Translations under genes and position numbers: made by a program
The notes under the pieces: model-generated
What the model was told of the DNA's origin: nothing
Seen by the model: the letters and a program-made list of their open reading frames with translations, nothing else
Database searches by the model: none
In this document: positions 43,304-52,610 of the stretch, piece after piece
Layout of the letters: every line of letters starts with the position of its first letter
Numbering within the stretch: the first letter of the stretch is position 1
DNA from: Palsa-506 sp963707065
GTDB taxonomy: Bacteria > Actinomycetota > Actinomycetes > Streptosporangiales > Streptosporangiaceae
Direction: 5' to 3'
Assembly: GCA_963707065.1 (NCBI GenBank)
Contig: CAVPPJ010000039.1
Location: forward strand, 1-64,000
DNA: 64,000 bases

Positions 43304-44674
43304 ATGCATCCATGGACGTGGCTGGCCAGGACCGCGGCCGGGGCAGCGGCCGCGGTCCTGTGCGCTACCTCCGTCACTGCCTGCGCGGCAGCGCCGCCGC
43401 GGCTGCTGCTCGGCGGCATCACCGCGCAGCGCTCGGCGCCGGGTGGCATCAGCGCATTGCCGACCAGCGCCGCGCGGCCGGCCGGCCTGGCTTTCGGGTC
43501 GGTTGCCACCTCCGCGCGCAGTCCGGAGCTGAGCTGGCTCAAGGCGGGCTCAGTGCCCGGCAGCACTTTCGTGCAGCGCCAGGTAGCCCGCGACGCACTC
43601 CTCGACCTGCGGCTACTCACCCGGCCGGACGGCGCGGTGGCCGCCGCCTGGTTTGGGGAGTGGAAGTTCGCCTGGCCGCGGGATTCGAGCTGGGTGGCTG
43701 CCGCGTTCGCTGCCACCGGCCATTTCGGCGACTCGCTGCGGATCCTGCGCTTCATCGCCCGGGTACAGGATCCGGCCGGCACGTGGGCAGCTAAGTACAC
43801 GTTGTCGGGAGCGCCGGTGTCGACCGGGCTGGGCGTCGAACTCGACGCCGACGGCTGGTTCCCGTGGGCGGTCTGGATCTGGTACTCCGAGCATCGCGGC
43901 GGGGCCGCGCCGCGCCGGGCGCTGGCCGGCCTGTGGCCCGCAGTCCGTCGCGCGGCCGACACGGCCGCCGCATCGCTGTCGGCTCGCGGGCTGCCGCCGC
44001 CATCCCCCGACTACTGGGAAGACCGGGTAGGCCAGCCGACGATTGGCACGGCCGCACCGCTGCTCGCCGGGCTGCGCGCCGCGGCCCGGCTGGCGGCCGG
44101 CCTCGGCGACGTCAGCGACGCGCGCCGCTGGGCATCCTCGGGTGCGCGGCTGGACCGGGGGATCCAGGCTGCGTTCAGCCCGGAATTCAGCCGCTTCCCG
44201 ACCACGACCGGCGGTCCGGGCACCTGGCTGGCCCTCTTCGGTACCGGCCCCGGCCCCGGGCGTGACGGGCTCGCGGCTGACTCGGTGCTGAACGGGCCCG
44301 ATGCGGCGGTCACCTTTCTCGGTCCGCCGTTCGCGCCGCCGGACGCGGCGGTCAACGCTGCCGTCGCGCGCGCCGCCCGGATCCTCACGCTGCCAGATGG
44401 CGGCATCCTGCCCGGCACCACCTGGCAGGGTGACCGCACCGTCGCCTGGACGCCCGCCACCGCGTTCTTCGCTCTCTATGACGCGGCGTCCGGCCATGCC
44501 GCTGCTGCCACGGCCTGGCTGAGCTGGCTCGCAGCTCACCGCACCGCGGCCGCCGCGCTGCCCGAGCAGGTCAACGCCAGCGGGCAGCCGGTATCCGTCG
44601 CCCCGCTGGCCTGGACCTGCGCCATCGTGCTGCTGGCGATGACCGCGATGCGGCACCCGCTGCCCATCCCCTGA
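43304..44674 (+). CDS. GH15-like glucoamylase-type lipoprotein
   Basis: The 456-residue protein begins MHPWTWLARTAAGAAAAVLC. A possible lipobox is VTAC at residues 24-27, after an Ala-rich stretch, so it is probably exported. The body has the six-hairpin glycosidase features of GH15: FAWPRDSSWVAAAFAATGHF, ELDADGWFPWAVWIWYSEHR, WEDRVGQPTIGTAAPLLAGL and a C-terminal WTPATAFFALYDAASG segment. Glu/Asp residues in YWEDR and ELDADG are catalytic candidates but I cannot assign them. It probably hydrolyses an alpha-linked glycan at the cell surface. Gene is monocistronic with its own regulatory region. Confidence 0.72.
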   Translation: MHPWTWLARTAAGAAAAVLCATSVTACAAAPPRLLLGGITAQRSAPGGISALPTSAARPAGLAFGSVATSARSPELSWLKAGSVPGSTFVQRQVARDALLDLRLLTRPDGAVAAAWFGEWKFAWPRDSSWVAAAFAATGHFGDSLRILRFIARVQDPAGTWAAKYTLSGAPVSTGLGVELDADGWFPWAVWIWYSEHRGGAAPRRALAGLWPAVRRAADTAAASLSARGLPPPSPDYWEDRVGQPTIGTAAPLLAGLRAAARLAAGLGDVSDARRWASSGARLDRGIQAAFSPEFSRFPTTTGGPGTWLALFGTGPGPGRDGLAADSVLNGPDAAVTFLGPPFAPPDAAVNAAVARAARILTLPDGGILPGTTWQGDRTVAWTPATAFFALYDAASGHAAAATAWLSWLAAHRTAAAALPEQVNASGQPVSVAPLAWTCAIVLLAMTAMRHPLPIP

Positions 44675-44716
44675 GCCCGCCATGCACCGGCCGCCGGCGC
44701 CCGCATCCGGCCGGGC

Positions 44717-45409
44717 TCAGGTCAGGTGCGGCCGGATGTCCTGCTTGATGGACAGCTTGCCGTCCTTCATCAGCCCGACCCGCTGCGCCCGGCGGGCAAT
44801 GGAGCTGTCATGGGTGATCAGGACCATGGTGAGCCCGAGGTTCCGCCAGAGCTTCTCCAGCAGCGTGATGATCTCGTCCCTGGTGCCCTCGTCGAGGTTG
44901 CCGGTCGGCTCGTCAGCCAGCAGCACCCTGGGCTTTTTCACCAGCGCGCGGGCGATCGCGACGCGCTGCTGCTGGCCGCCGGACAGTTCTGAGGGCAGGT
45001 GCTGCAGGCGGTCGCCGAGCCCGAGGTCCGTCAGCGCCGCCGCGGCGCGGGCCCGCCGCTGCGCCGCGGGCGGCCCGGCCGGCACCAGCGCGGCCTCCAC
45101 GTTCTCCTGCGCGCTGAGCGTAGGCACCAGGTTGAACGTCTGGAAGACGAACCCGATAGACGTTGCCCGCACCTTGGTGACCTGGCTTTCGTGCATGCTG
45201 GCCAGGTCCTGGCCGTCGAAGTCGACGGTGCCGGCCGTCGGCCGGTCCAGCCCGCCGAGTATCTGCAGCAGCGTGCTCTTGCCATGGCCGGTCGGGCCCT
45301 GGATGGCGAGCCACTCGCCGTCCTCTATTACCAGGTCGATCCCGCGCAGCGCGGCCACCGTACCGCGGTCCTTGCGGTAGTCCTTCGTCACGCCAGTGAG
45401 CTTGTACAT
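44717..45409 (-). CDS. MacB/LolD-type ABC ATPase
   Basis: The 230-residue ABC ATPase has Walker A GPTGHGKST (His where Ser/Cys is usual), Q-loop GFVFQTFNLVPTLSAQEN, signature LPSELSGGQQQRVAIARALV, Walker B RVLLADEPTGNLDEGTRDEI and switch His VLITHDSSIARR. ExxLxxLPSELSGGQxQRVAIARAL is the MacB/LolD/FtsE group. It is encoded 50 bp downstream of the matching permease and would power a mechanotransmission or export system. The protein is soluble and attaches to the permease. Confidence 0.92.
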   Translation of the reverse strand: MYKLTGVTKDYRKDRGTVAALRGIDLVIEDGEWLAIQGPTGHGKSTLLQILGGLDRPTAGTVDFDGQDLASMHESQVTKVRATSIGFVFQTFNLVPTLSAQENVEAALVPAGPPAAQRRARAAAALTDLGLGDRLQHLPSELSGGQQQRVAIARALVKKPRVLLADEPTGNLDEGTRDEIITLLEKLWRNLGLTMVLITHDSSIARRAQRVGLMKDGKLSIKQDIRPHLT

Positions 45410-45461
45410 GTGCTTCCCCTCTTCGAGGTCCGCGGTGCTGGCCGGCCCGCTGCGCCGCCCG

Positions 45462-46963
45462 TCATTCGACCCTGGCCAGGGCGTCCGCAGGGCGGAGCCG
45501 GGCGGCCCGCCAGCCGCCGAACATCCCGGCGATGAGGCCGCCGGCCAGCGCCAGTGCCACGGCCGCCGCGATGATGCCCAGCGTCACCGGCGCGGTCAGG
45601 TGGACGGTCACGGTATGGCTGGCGTCGGCGGCGAACCGCCGGAAGCCGCCGCCGAAGCCGCCGCCGCCGAAGTTCCCCCCGCCGCCGCCACCGCCACCGA
45701 AGTTCCCACCGCCGAACGCGCGCGCGCCGCCCGGCGTGGCACTGCCGGTCGTCGGGCCGATCGACGCCGACAGCGGCGGGGACAGCCGGGACACCAGCGT
45801 GGCGCCGAGAAATCCGAGGCCGACGCCGGCAATGCCGCCGATCACGCCGATTACGACCGACTCGCCCATCACCTGTCTGATCACCCGCCGGCTCCGCCAG
45901 CCGAGCGCCTTCAGGGTGCCGAATTCCCGGACCCGGCGGCCCACCGCTGCCATCGTCAGCAGGCTGGCCAGCAGGAACGCGGCGGCGAGCACGGCGATGG
46001 CGAGCCAGCGGCCGAGGTTGTTGGCGAGGCTGGAAGTGCTGGCCAGCGAGCCGGTCACCGTACCGGCCAGATCACTGGAGTCGGTCACGGTGGCCTTGGG
46101 CAGCAGCGCGGAAATCTCTTTGGCTACGGCGCTGATGGCCGAGGCGCTGCCCGCCGCCACGTAGACCGTGTTCACCTTGTTCTTCATGCTGGCCAGGGCC
46201 TGCGCTCGGGCTAGCGGGATGTACGCGTCAGCGGCGCTGGCGCCGGCTGGCTCGCTGACGATCCCGACTACCTGGAAGCTCTGCTTGGCGATCGTGACCG
46301 ACGAGCCGACCTTGAGCTTGTCCTGCTTCGCGTAGTCGGAGTCCACGACGGCGACATTGGCGCTCGCGTCCGCCGCGGTAAAGGTCCGCCCGGCCGCGAC
46401 CTTGCCCGAGCTGAGCGGGCCGAGCTCGCCCTGGGACAGGTCAACGCCGGAAACGGTGAACGACTTGGGGGTGAAAGCGCCGCGGAACCTGCCGCCACCG
46501 CCGCCGCCCCACCGCCGAAGCCGCCGCCGCCGCCGGTGTTGATCGCCGGGATTTTCCCGGTGATCCTGGTGTCGGTCAGGGTCAGCCCGCCAGCGGCTCC
46601 CGCGACGTTGTGCAGCCGGGAGATGGCGGTCACCGACGAGGAACTCAGGGTCCCGAGCCCGAAGTTGCTCAGCGTGTCGATGTCAATCTTCGTGCCCGCG
46701 GCGGGCCGGGTCCTGGTGCCGGTCGCTCCCCCGAACCCGAATGACCGGGGGCCGCCGGCGCGGGCGGCCGGGGCGCGGGTGACGGTCACGTCCGTGCCTA
46801 CTCCGTACAGCGAGTGCAGCACGGTACCTTGCGCGTTCCGCACGCCAGCCGACAGCGCCGTTACCGTGATGACCAGCCCGATGCCGACGGCAAGTCCGGA
46901 TGCGATCAGAACGGCCTGGCGCATCCGGCCACGCAGCTCGCGCCGCAGGTAGGTGAAAAACAC
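45462..46963 (-). pseudogene. MacB/FtsX-type permease, frameshifted in Gly repeat
   Basis: The N-terminal half (46963 to about 46500) has the first helix RQAVLIASGLAVGIGLVITV and the MacB-type periplasmic domain. It ends in the Gly-rich stretch NTGGGGGFGGG. A change within the GGC/GGT run near 46500-46530 shifts the frame; continuing in the other frame gives GRFRGAFTPKSFTVSGVDLS, then VDSDYAKQDKLKVGSSVTIA and the three C-terminal helices (WLAIAVLAAAFLLASLLTMA). A second Gly/Phe-rich insert lies near 45640-45710. Total about 500 residues, normal for MacB permeases. One indel repairs it. Confidence 0.85.
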
Positions 46964-47158
46964 ATGAGCTCCTCAGGGTCGCGAGCGCCGCGGCACGACC
47001 GGGCGGCAAGGGCGCGGCGGCCACGCACCAGGCGCGCGGGCAGGCACCTGGGGAGATCATGGCGACTGATTCTGAGCGGACCCTGAAAGCGCTCTGCAAA
47101 GTTGCCGGGACCGGTGGCCGTGCTCAGCCCGGGCCCGATGACGGGCGTCCGGCCGGGA

Positions 47159-49108
47159 TCAGTGGGTGCTCAGCCCGGGCCCGATGCGGGCGGCCGGAAC
47201 CAGTGGGTGCTCAGCCGGCCCTGGCGACGGCCGGTAGACCTTCACCCCGTCAGCCTTGTAGTCGAACCGGAATCCGGTTTCGTGCAGGTAGCGGATGCTG
47301 GGCAGTATCCGGCCGCTCCATCGCCACACCAGCACCCAGCCGATGCCGAGGTGGCGCGCATCCAGCCGGGCCGCTGCCAGCTGCGCCGGCGTGCTCCGCT
47401 GCCCTCGCCCGACGGCGGCTAGCTGCGTGAGGAAGGCGTGTTTCTTGATCGCGGCCACGGTCGGAGCCGGTATCCGGGACAGGAAGCCGACCGCGCGCGG
47501 ATGGCCGTCAGCGGTCGCCAGCACCTGCGCCTCCGGATCGAACTGGTTCCCATAGTCATCTGTTCCGCCGCGGAGTCCGTACGGGACATCGACGACGAGC
47601 GACCCGGAATGATCCGCCGCGATCGGACGGTCCAGGGCAGGCAGCGCGGTCGGCATCGTCCCGATGTTGGGGTTGCCTGACCAGCCCATCTCAAGAATGC
47701 CGAGCGCCAGGACCAGGACGATGACGGGCGCCGCGTGATAGCGCAGCCAGTCCACCGCCGCCCCGGCCAGCAAGGCAGCGGCCACCAGGCCGAGCATCAG
47801 GATCCGGGCCGGCTCCCGGAAGCCGGATAGCACCGGGATATGGACGAACCAGGTGTACGGCATCACGCTGGACACCCGCAGGCCGTTCATCGTCACGGCG
47901 GCGGGGGTGAAGATGTGGTTGCCGATCCGCAGCACCGGGCCCAGTGCCAGCACGGCGCAGCCGAGCCACAGCAGCGCCAGCAGCCACGCGCTGCGCCGCC
48001 GCCGGGCCGCGAGCAGGCCGAGCACGGCCAGCACGGTCAGCACCAGTCCGTAGCTGGGGATCCCGTCGCCGGTCCGGCCGTGGAAGATCAGCGCCGAGGA
48101 GGCCGGCAGCCCGAAGGCCGTCACCCGCGGGGAGAGCTCGAACATCCGGGGAAAAATGACGCTGTTCCCGAGGTATGAGGAGGTGAGGGCGCGCGCCGGG
48201 GAGGAGGCGCCGCCGGATCTCGCCAGCTGGATCACGGCGATGATCTGCGGGCTGGCAACTACCGCGGCGACGCCCACGGCCAGCGCGGCGGGCCGCAGCC
48301 TGGCTGCTACCGCGGGCCACAGCCTCGCCTCGGCCGGGGGGCGGCGCAGCAGCCATGGCAGCAGGGCGACGCAGGCCAGGATCAGGACCAGCACGGCCAT
48401 CTCCTGGTCGGTCAGCAGCGCCCCGCCGACGACCAGCCCGAGCACCACTGCCTGGCGCCAGCCAGGCCGGCGCGTCAACCGCACCGCGGCCTCCAGCGCC
48501 AGCGGCAGGAACAGCACTCCGGCCGCCAGGTTCAGGTGATACCAGGAGCGCCACGTCAGCATCGAGGACAGGCCGAAGAACGCGCCTGCCGCGATCGCGC
48601 CTGCCTGCGAGGGCAGCCACAGCCGGCCCACCCGGTACATCGCGTAGCACAGCAGGCCGGGCATCCCGATGGCCAGCAGGTTGTAGGAAGCGCTCGGACC
48701 GAAGGCGATGGTGACCGGCATCATGAGCACGCCAGGCAGCGGCATCAGGGCATGCAGGCCTAGCTGCGCCCCCGCCGGAGCGTCGATGTAGCGGGTAAAC
48801 CATGGATTGCCGAAATGCTCGACCTGGTGCGCGATCCACCAGAATCCCCAGACGTAGCTGCCCGCGTCACGAATGGCGGGCAGGCGGCCTGCGAGGTAAG
48901 TAACCCGCGGCCAGCTCACCGCGATGCCGGCCCCGATGAAGCCGGCCAGGACGGCCAGCTGGACGGTGACCGGGTGGCTGGCCAGCGCGCGGAATCTGGT
49001 CAGCCTGGCCGGCCCCCGGCCCGATCGGCCGGTGGCTGCTGGCCCTGTATTAGCTAGCCCGGTACCGGCTAGCCCGGTACCGGCCTGCCGCGGGCCGGCC
49101 AGGCTCAC
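47159..49108 (-). CDS. Large polytopic membrane protein, GT-C-like
   Basis: The protein of about 649 residues probably starts at GTG 49108, which overlaps the epimerase TGA (GTGA) and has GAAGGA five bases before; ATG 49114 is the alternative. About ten hydrophobic segments are visible, with PRVTYLAGRLPAIRDAGSYV in the first loop, a D-containing motif resembling the catalytic loop of GT-C glycosyltransferases, and a soluble C-terminal domain of about 150 residues (PIAADHSGSLVVDVPYGLRG). I infer a glycosyl transfer or assembly role on the outer face, but no single family match is certain. The N-terminus holds short TGLA/TGP repeats. Confidence 0.7.
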   Translation of the reverse strand: MSLAGPRQAGTGLAGTGLANTGPAATGRSGRGPARLTRFRALASHPVTVQLAVLAGFIGAGIAVSWPRVTYLAGRLPAIRDAGSYVWGFWWIAHQVEHFGNPWFTRYIDAPAGAQLGLHALMPLPGVLMMPVTIAFGPSASYNLLAIGMPGLLCYAMYRVGRLWLPSQAGAIAAGAFFGLSSMLTWRSWYHLNLAAGVLFLPLALEAAVRLTRRPGWRQAVVLGLVVGGALLTDQEMAVLVLILACVALLPWLLRRPPAEARLWPAVAARLRPAALAVGVAAVVASPQIIAVIQLARSGGASSPARALTSSYLGNSVIFPRMFELSPRVTAFGLPASSALIFHGRTGDGIPSYGLVLTVLAVLGLLAARRRRSAWLLALLWLGCAVLALGPVLRIGNHIFTPAAVTMNGLRVSSVMPYTWFVHIPVLSGFREPARILMLGLVAAALLAGAAVDWLRYHAAPVIVLVLALGILEMGWSGNPNIGTMPTALPALDRPIAADHSGSLVVDVPYGLRGGTDDYGNQFDPEAQVLATADGHPRAVGFLSRIPAPTVAAIKKHAFLTQLAAVGRGQRSTPAQLAAARLDARHLGIGWVLVWRWSGRILPSIRYLHETGFRFDYKADGVKVYRPSPGPAEHPLVPAARIGPGLSTH

Positions 49109-50130
49109 AGCCATCCTTCGCGGACGGCCTGCTCGATCCACGGAATGACCTCATCGAGCATCTCGCCGAGAGTCGTAGTTGCCTCGTAGCCGAGCACCCG
49201 GCTGGCCTTCGCGACATCCGGGACCCGTCTTTGCACGTCGTGCTCGTAGGGTTGGTCGGCCACGAAACGGAACGGGACGTCCGGACCCTTGATCTTGTGC
49301 CAGATAAGCCCGGCAAGCTCAAGCACCGTCGTCGACTCGGCGGTGGACAAGTTGAAGTCGTCGTTGACCGTGCCCGGATGCGCCAGCGTGTCGGCAATCC
49401 CCCGGGCCAGGTCACCACCGTAGGTGTAGTGACGGACCTGCTTGCCGTCACCGAGGATGCGCAGCGGATCCTGGCCCTTGAGCACCTTCTGCACAAGATC
49501 AGGAACGACATGGGACATGGCCAGCCGGACGTTTCCGGAGAGCACCTCGGCTTGGCCAAGTGCCCTTCCCTCGCCGACGCCGACGCAGTTGAAGGGCCGC
49601 ACGATCGTGTAGGGCAATTTGTACTGCTCCCATGCGGCCCGGGCGAAGTATTCCACCGCGAGCTTCTGGAAGCCGTACGACGAAAGGGGCGGCGGGATCT
49701 GCCGTTCGTCGCCCTCCCTGGACGGCCAGTGGTCAGTGCTCTCGTAAACCATCGAGGAACTGACATAGGTCATCTTCTGCAGCGTGCCGGCCTTGTGCGC
49801 CCGCAGCGCGGCATCACAACTCGACGCGATGATCCGCTCGTTGGCGGCGAGAAGATCGTAGGCATAGGCATGAAAGTAGGAAATCCCGCCGATCATCGCC
49901 GCCCCCGCGATGAAGTGATCGCAGCCTTCCAGCAACTCGGTCAGCAGGCCGGCATCGCGCGCGTCGCCCTCGACGAAGTGGTGATTCGGGTGGTCGTGGA
50001 AGCTGCGTTTCACCGGCCCGTACTTGGAGAAGTTGTCGACCCCGACCACGATGTGGCCCCGGCCGAGCAACTCCTGCACGATGTAGCCGCCGATGAAGCC
50101 GGCCGAACCGGTGACAAGAACCTTCGTCAC
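49105..50130 (-). CDS. NAD-dependent sugar epimerase/dehydratase
   Basis: The 341-residue extended SDR starts at GTG 50130 (VTKVLVTGSAGFIGGYI), which has GGAGGA about six bases upstream. The nucleotide motif is GSAGFIGG, active-site triad Ser in SSSMVYEST and YxxxK in SSYGFQKLAVEYFARAAW. The C-terminal part YGGDLARGIADTL and DDFNLSTAESTTVLELAGLI is typical of UDP-glucose/UDP-glucuronate epimerases. It modifies a nucleotide sugar in the cytoplasm and lies between a glycosyltransferase and the membrane protein, with which it overlaps. Confidence 0.88.
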   Translation of the reverse strand: MTKVLVTGSAGFIGGYIVQELLGRGHIVVGVDNFSKYGPVKRSFHDHPNHHFVEGDARDAGLLTELLEGCDHFIAGAAMIGGISYFHAYAYDLLAANERIIASSCDAALRAHKAGTLQKMTYVSSSMVYESTDHWPSREGDERQIPPPLSSYGFQKLAVEYFARAAWEQYKLPYTIVRPFNCVGVGEGRALGQAEVLSGNVRLAMSHVVPDLVQKVLKGQDPLRILGDGKQVRHYTYGGDLARGIADTLAHPGTVNDDFNLSTAESTTVLELAGLIWHKIKGPDVPFRFVADQPYEHDVQRRVPDVAKASRVLGYEATTTLGEMLDEVIPWIEQAVREGWL

Positions 50131-50169
50131 GAACACTCCTCCGTATCAGTACTCGCATGCGTGCTCAGG

Positions 50170-50952
50170 TCAGCGCACCGGCGCGGGAGCCCGCGCATCG
50201 TCACCGCGTCGGGCGGTCAGCTTTCCCCGGTGCGCGGTCAGCTTTTCCATGGTCAGCCTGCGACCGAACGCGAATCGGTACCAGCGCAGGTAGTCGGGTA
50301 GCCACCGCACCAGTTCGAAACGGGACTCCCCGATCGAGCGGTCCAGCCAGATAGTCGGGATCTCGGCGACCGGGAGCCCCAGCCTGGTTGCCTTCACGGT
50401 GAGCTCCAGGCCGATCTCGAACCCGGCCCGCGAGTCGATTCCGGCCTGCCGGACGAATTCGGTGGAATACGCCTTGAAGCTATTGGTGGCATCCCGGGTC
50501 CCGACCCGGGCGAACAGCCGCAGCGATACCCCTGCCCCCCTCGACAGCTTGCGCTTCAGCCGCGGGCCGCCGACCTGCTGGCCGCCGGGCATGTACCGGG
50601 ACGCCGCGGCGACCGCGACCCCTCGTTCCACCAGCCGGGCCAGGTCGTCGATCTGCCGGGGGTCGTCGCTGCCGTCCGCCATGGTCACCACGGTCACCGG
50701 CGAGAGCGCCTGGTCGAAGCCGGCCCGGATCGCGTTCGCCGGGCCGGGGCCGTAATCGTTGAGCACGCCGCGCACCCGCGGATCCGACCTGGTGACCTGC
50801 TCAATATGGGGCACCGTGGTGTCGTCCGGCCGGTCGTAAACGACGAGCACCTCACACGGCGAGGTCACCGCCTGCAGAATCCTGTCCAGGCAGGGAACAA
50901 CGGCCGCGCCCTCGTTATAGACCGGAATCACCACGGTGATCTCGGGACTCAT
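50170..50952 (-). CDS. GT2 glycosyltransferase, DPMS-like, soluble
   Basis: The 260-residue GT-A enzyme begins SPEITVVIPVYNEGAAVVPC and has the donor/metal motif VTMADGSDDPRQIDDLARLV and an acceptor loop around FKAYSTEFVRQAGIDSRAGF. The core resembles dolichol/polyprenyl-phosphate sugar transferases (DPMS/GtrB type). I see no membrane helix, so it would be membrane-associated through partners. It shares ATGA with the dehydrogenase stop and start. It is expected to load a sugar onto polyprenyl phosphate for the GT-C-like protein; substrate identity is inferred. Confidence 0.85.
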   Translation of the reverse strand: MSPEITVVIPVYNEGAAVVPCLDRILQAVTSPCEVLVVYDRPDDTTVPHIEQVTRSDPRVRGVLNDYGPGPANAIRAGFDQALSPVTVVTMADGSDDPRQIDDLARLVERGVAVAAASRYMPGGQQVGGPRLKRKLSRGAGVSLRLFARVGTRDATNSFKAYSTEFVRQAGIDSRAGFEIGLELTVKATRLGLPVAEIPTIWLDRSIGESRFELVRWLPDYLRWYRFAFGRRLTMEKLTAHRGKLTARRGDDARAPAPVR

Positions 50953-52163
50953 ATCCGCATGCCCCGGCCGGTCACGCCCCAGATGTCCGCGACCGGCTTG
51001 TCGGTGATCAGGCCGTGATACTCGGGATGGGGCGCCGCGATGATCAGCAGGTCCGCCCGGTCCAGCACCTCCGCGAGCGGGGTGAACCGCTCATCGGCGA
51101 TGTAGGGGTCGGAGCACAGCACTTCGCTGGCCTTGAGAATCAGGATTTTGCGGAGCTTATAGGACAAACTTTCCCGCGGATCATCACTGCCGGCCTTGAA
51201 TCCCATTCCCAGCACCCCGACGGTCAGCGCGCCGAGGTCGTAGCTGGACTCCAGCCTGGAGACGAGGTAGAGCGGGAGTCCTTCATTGATCAGCATTGCC
51301 GCGTGCCCGAGCACAAACTTATTCTGGTTGAATGCGGCAAGCTGCATCGTGTCCTTGAGCAGGCACGGGCCGGCCGCGAAACCAGGCCCCGGCATGTCGG
51401 CGGCCCGCGGATAGTCGTGGCGTACTGCCCAGCGAATCCGCTCAAAATCCAGGCCGTAGTCATTTGCCATCATCCAGAACTGATTAGCGGTGGCGAATTT
51501 GATATACCGCCAGGTGTTAGTGAAGAGCTTGGCTAGTTCAGCCTCCTCGGGCTGCAGCCGGATAACCTCGTTAGTCAGGATGCGAAAGAATTTCTCCGCC
51601 CGGTCACCAGCCTGATCACTTCGGGCGCCGACAATTTGCGGCAGGTCAAACAACTCTTCCATTGCATGTCCCTCAGCAATCCGCTCGGGACAGAAAGCCA
51701 TATCGACCTTGATGCCGCGTTTACTGAGCATGTGCTCGGTCAATGCGGTAACCGTGGGATGAACGGTGCTGCGCAGAATGACGAGCTGGCCGTCGACCAG
51801 GTGCGCGGCGCAACGATCCAGCGCGGCCGGCACCGCACCGAGGTCCGGATTGAGATGCTCGTCAACCGGGGTTCCGACGACAACGACGACGATCTCGGCT
51901 GTCCCGGCGACGGCTGGATCCGTCGTCGCCACGAGCCTGCCGTCACGCACGGCCGCACGCAGCGGCTCATCGGCCCCTTCCTCGGTGAACGGCATACGCG
52001 CTTTGTTGACAATGCCGACCGCCGCCGCGTTGAGGTCATATAGCCGCACCGATAGGCCGCGGGAGGCCAACGCCACGCCAAAAGGGAGTCCGACGCGACC
52101 GCAGCCGCCAATGATCACCACATCGGCCGGGAAGCCGGGGGCATCACGCTGATCCGTGGGCAT
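50949..52163 (-). CDS. Nucleotide-sugar dehydrogenase (UDP-GlcDH/WecC type)
   Basis: The 404-residue protein has the NAD-binding motif VVIIGGCGRVGLPFGVALAS, VVVVVGTPVDEHLNPDLGAV, central domain FTNTWRYIKFATANQFWMMA with catalytic Lys, the nucleophile Cys in PGFAAGPCLLKDT, and the C-terminal UDP-binding domain VGVLGMGFKAGSDDPRESLS. It oxidises a UDP-sugar C6 alcohol to the acid in two steps. It is first in a four-gene operon, with ATGA overlap to the glycosyltransferase. The uronic acid product would feed the later enzymes. Confidence 0.9.
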   Translation of the reverse strand: MPTDQRDAPGFPADVVIIGGCGRVGLPFGVALASRGLSVRLYDLNAAAVGIVNKARMPFTEEGADEPLRAAVRDGRLVATTDPAVAGTAEIVVVVVGTPVDEHLNPDLGAVPAALDRCAAHLVDGQLVILRSTVHPTVTALTEHMLSKRGIKVDMAFCPERIAEGHAMEELFDLPQIVGARSDQAGDRAEKFFRILTNEVIRLQPEEAELAKLFTNTWRYIKFATANQFWMMANDYGLDFERIRWAVRHDYPRAADMPGPGFAAGPCLLKDTMQLAAFNQNKFVLGHAAMLINEGLPLYLVSRLESSYDLGALTVGVLGMGFKAGSDDPRESLSYKLRKILILKASEVLCSDPYIADERFTPLAEVLDRADLLIIAAPHPEYHGLITDKPVADIWGVTGRGMRI

Positions 52164-52379
52164 GCTGTTCCTCGTTCGGGCGCAGGCATAGCGGCATCCG
52201 GCGGATTGCCGAACGGTCGTGGAAAACCACAGCCACGTGCACTGCCGCCGCGAAGGTCCGCAGGCACCGGTATATCCCCGATTCCCGCTGACGCCGAAGT
52301 GTACCTAGCCACTGCACAACGTAAAAATCCATTACTTTAGCGGGATAAGAACATGGGAATTCCTTGACGCGCGCCGAAT

Positions 52380-52407
52380 GCGCTAGTGCATCATTTTGCA
52401 CTAGCGC
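52380..52407. terminator. Perfect 11-bp hairpin between hpnH and sugar operon
   Basis: GCGCTAGTGCA (52380-52390) and TGCACTAGCGC (52397-52407) are perfect reverse complements around TCATTT. The hairpin lies in the 447-bp gap between the end of hpnH and the start of the dehydrogenase operon, on the transcribed strand of both. It may terminate the hopanoid transcript or regulate the next. No T-run follows. AT-rich DNA on its dehydrogenase side (52320-52350) could be the next promoter. Confidence 0.55.
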
Positions 52408-52469
52408 CATGGGCGGCGGGCATTGCGCTGCCAGTGACCCCGGCAGCGGGGACCACGGCGGCACCTGCC

Positions 52470-52562
52470 CTAACGCCCGGAGAGGCGGTGCCGGCAGAGC
52501 ATCAGCCAGATGTCACTCGTCCGCCACTTGCGGACCAGCCGGAAGCCCGTGCCGTGCAGCAA
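52470..52562 (-). pseudogene. Possible C-terminal relic of a methyltransferase
   Basis: A frame with LLHGTGFRLVRKWRTSDIWL followed by MLCRHRLSGR and stop at 52470-52472 is protein-like and resembles the end of class I methyltransferases (GFR-x-VR-x-WRTSDIWLML). Its upstream part is gone and only 50 bases separate it from the hpnH stop. I cannot confirm it without a search. Confidence 0.35.
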
Positions 52563-52610
52563 CGGCCGCCGCCCGCACGCCGGGCGGCCAGCGCAACAAT
52601 GTGTGCGGGG

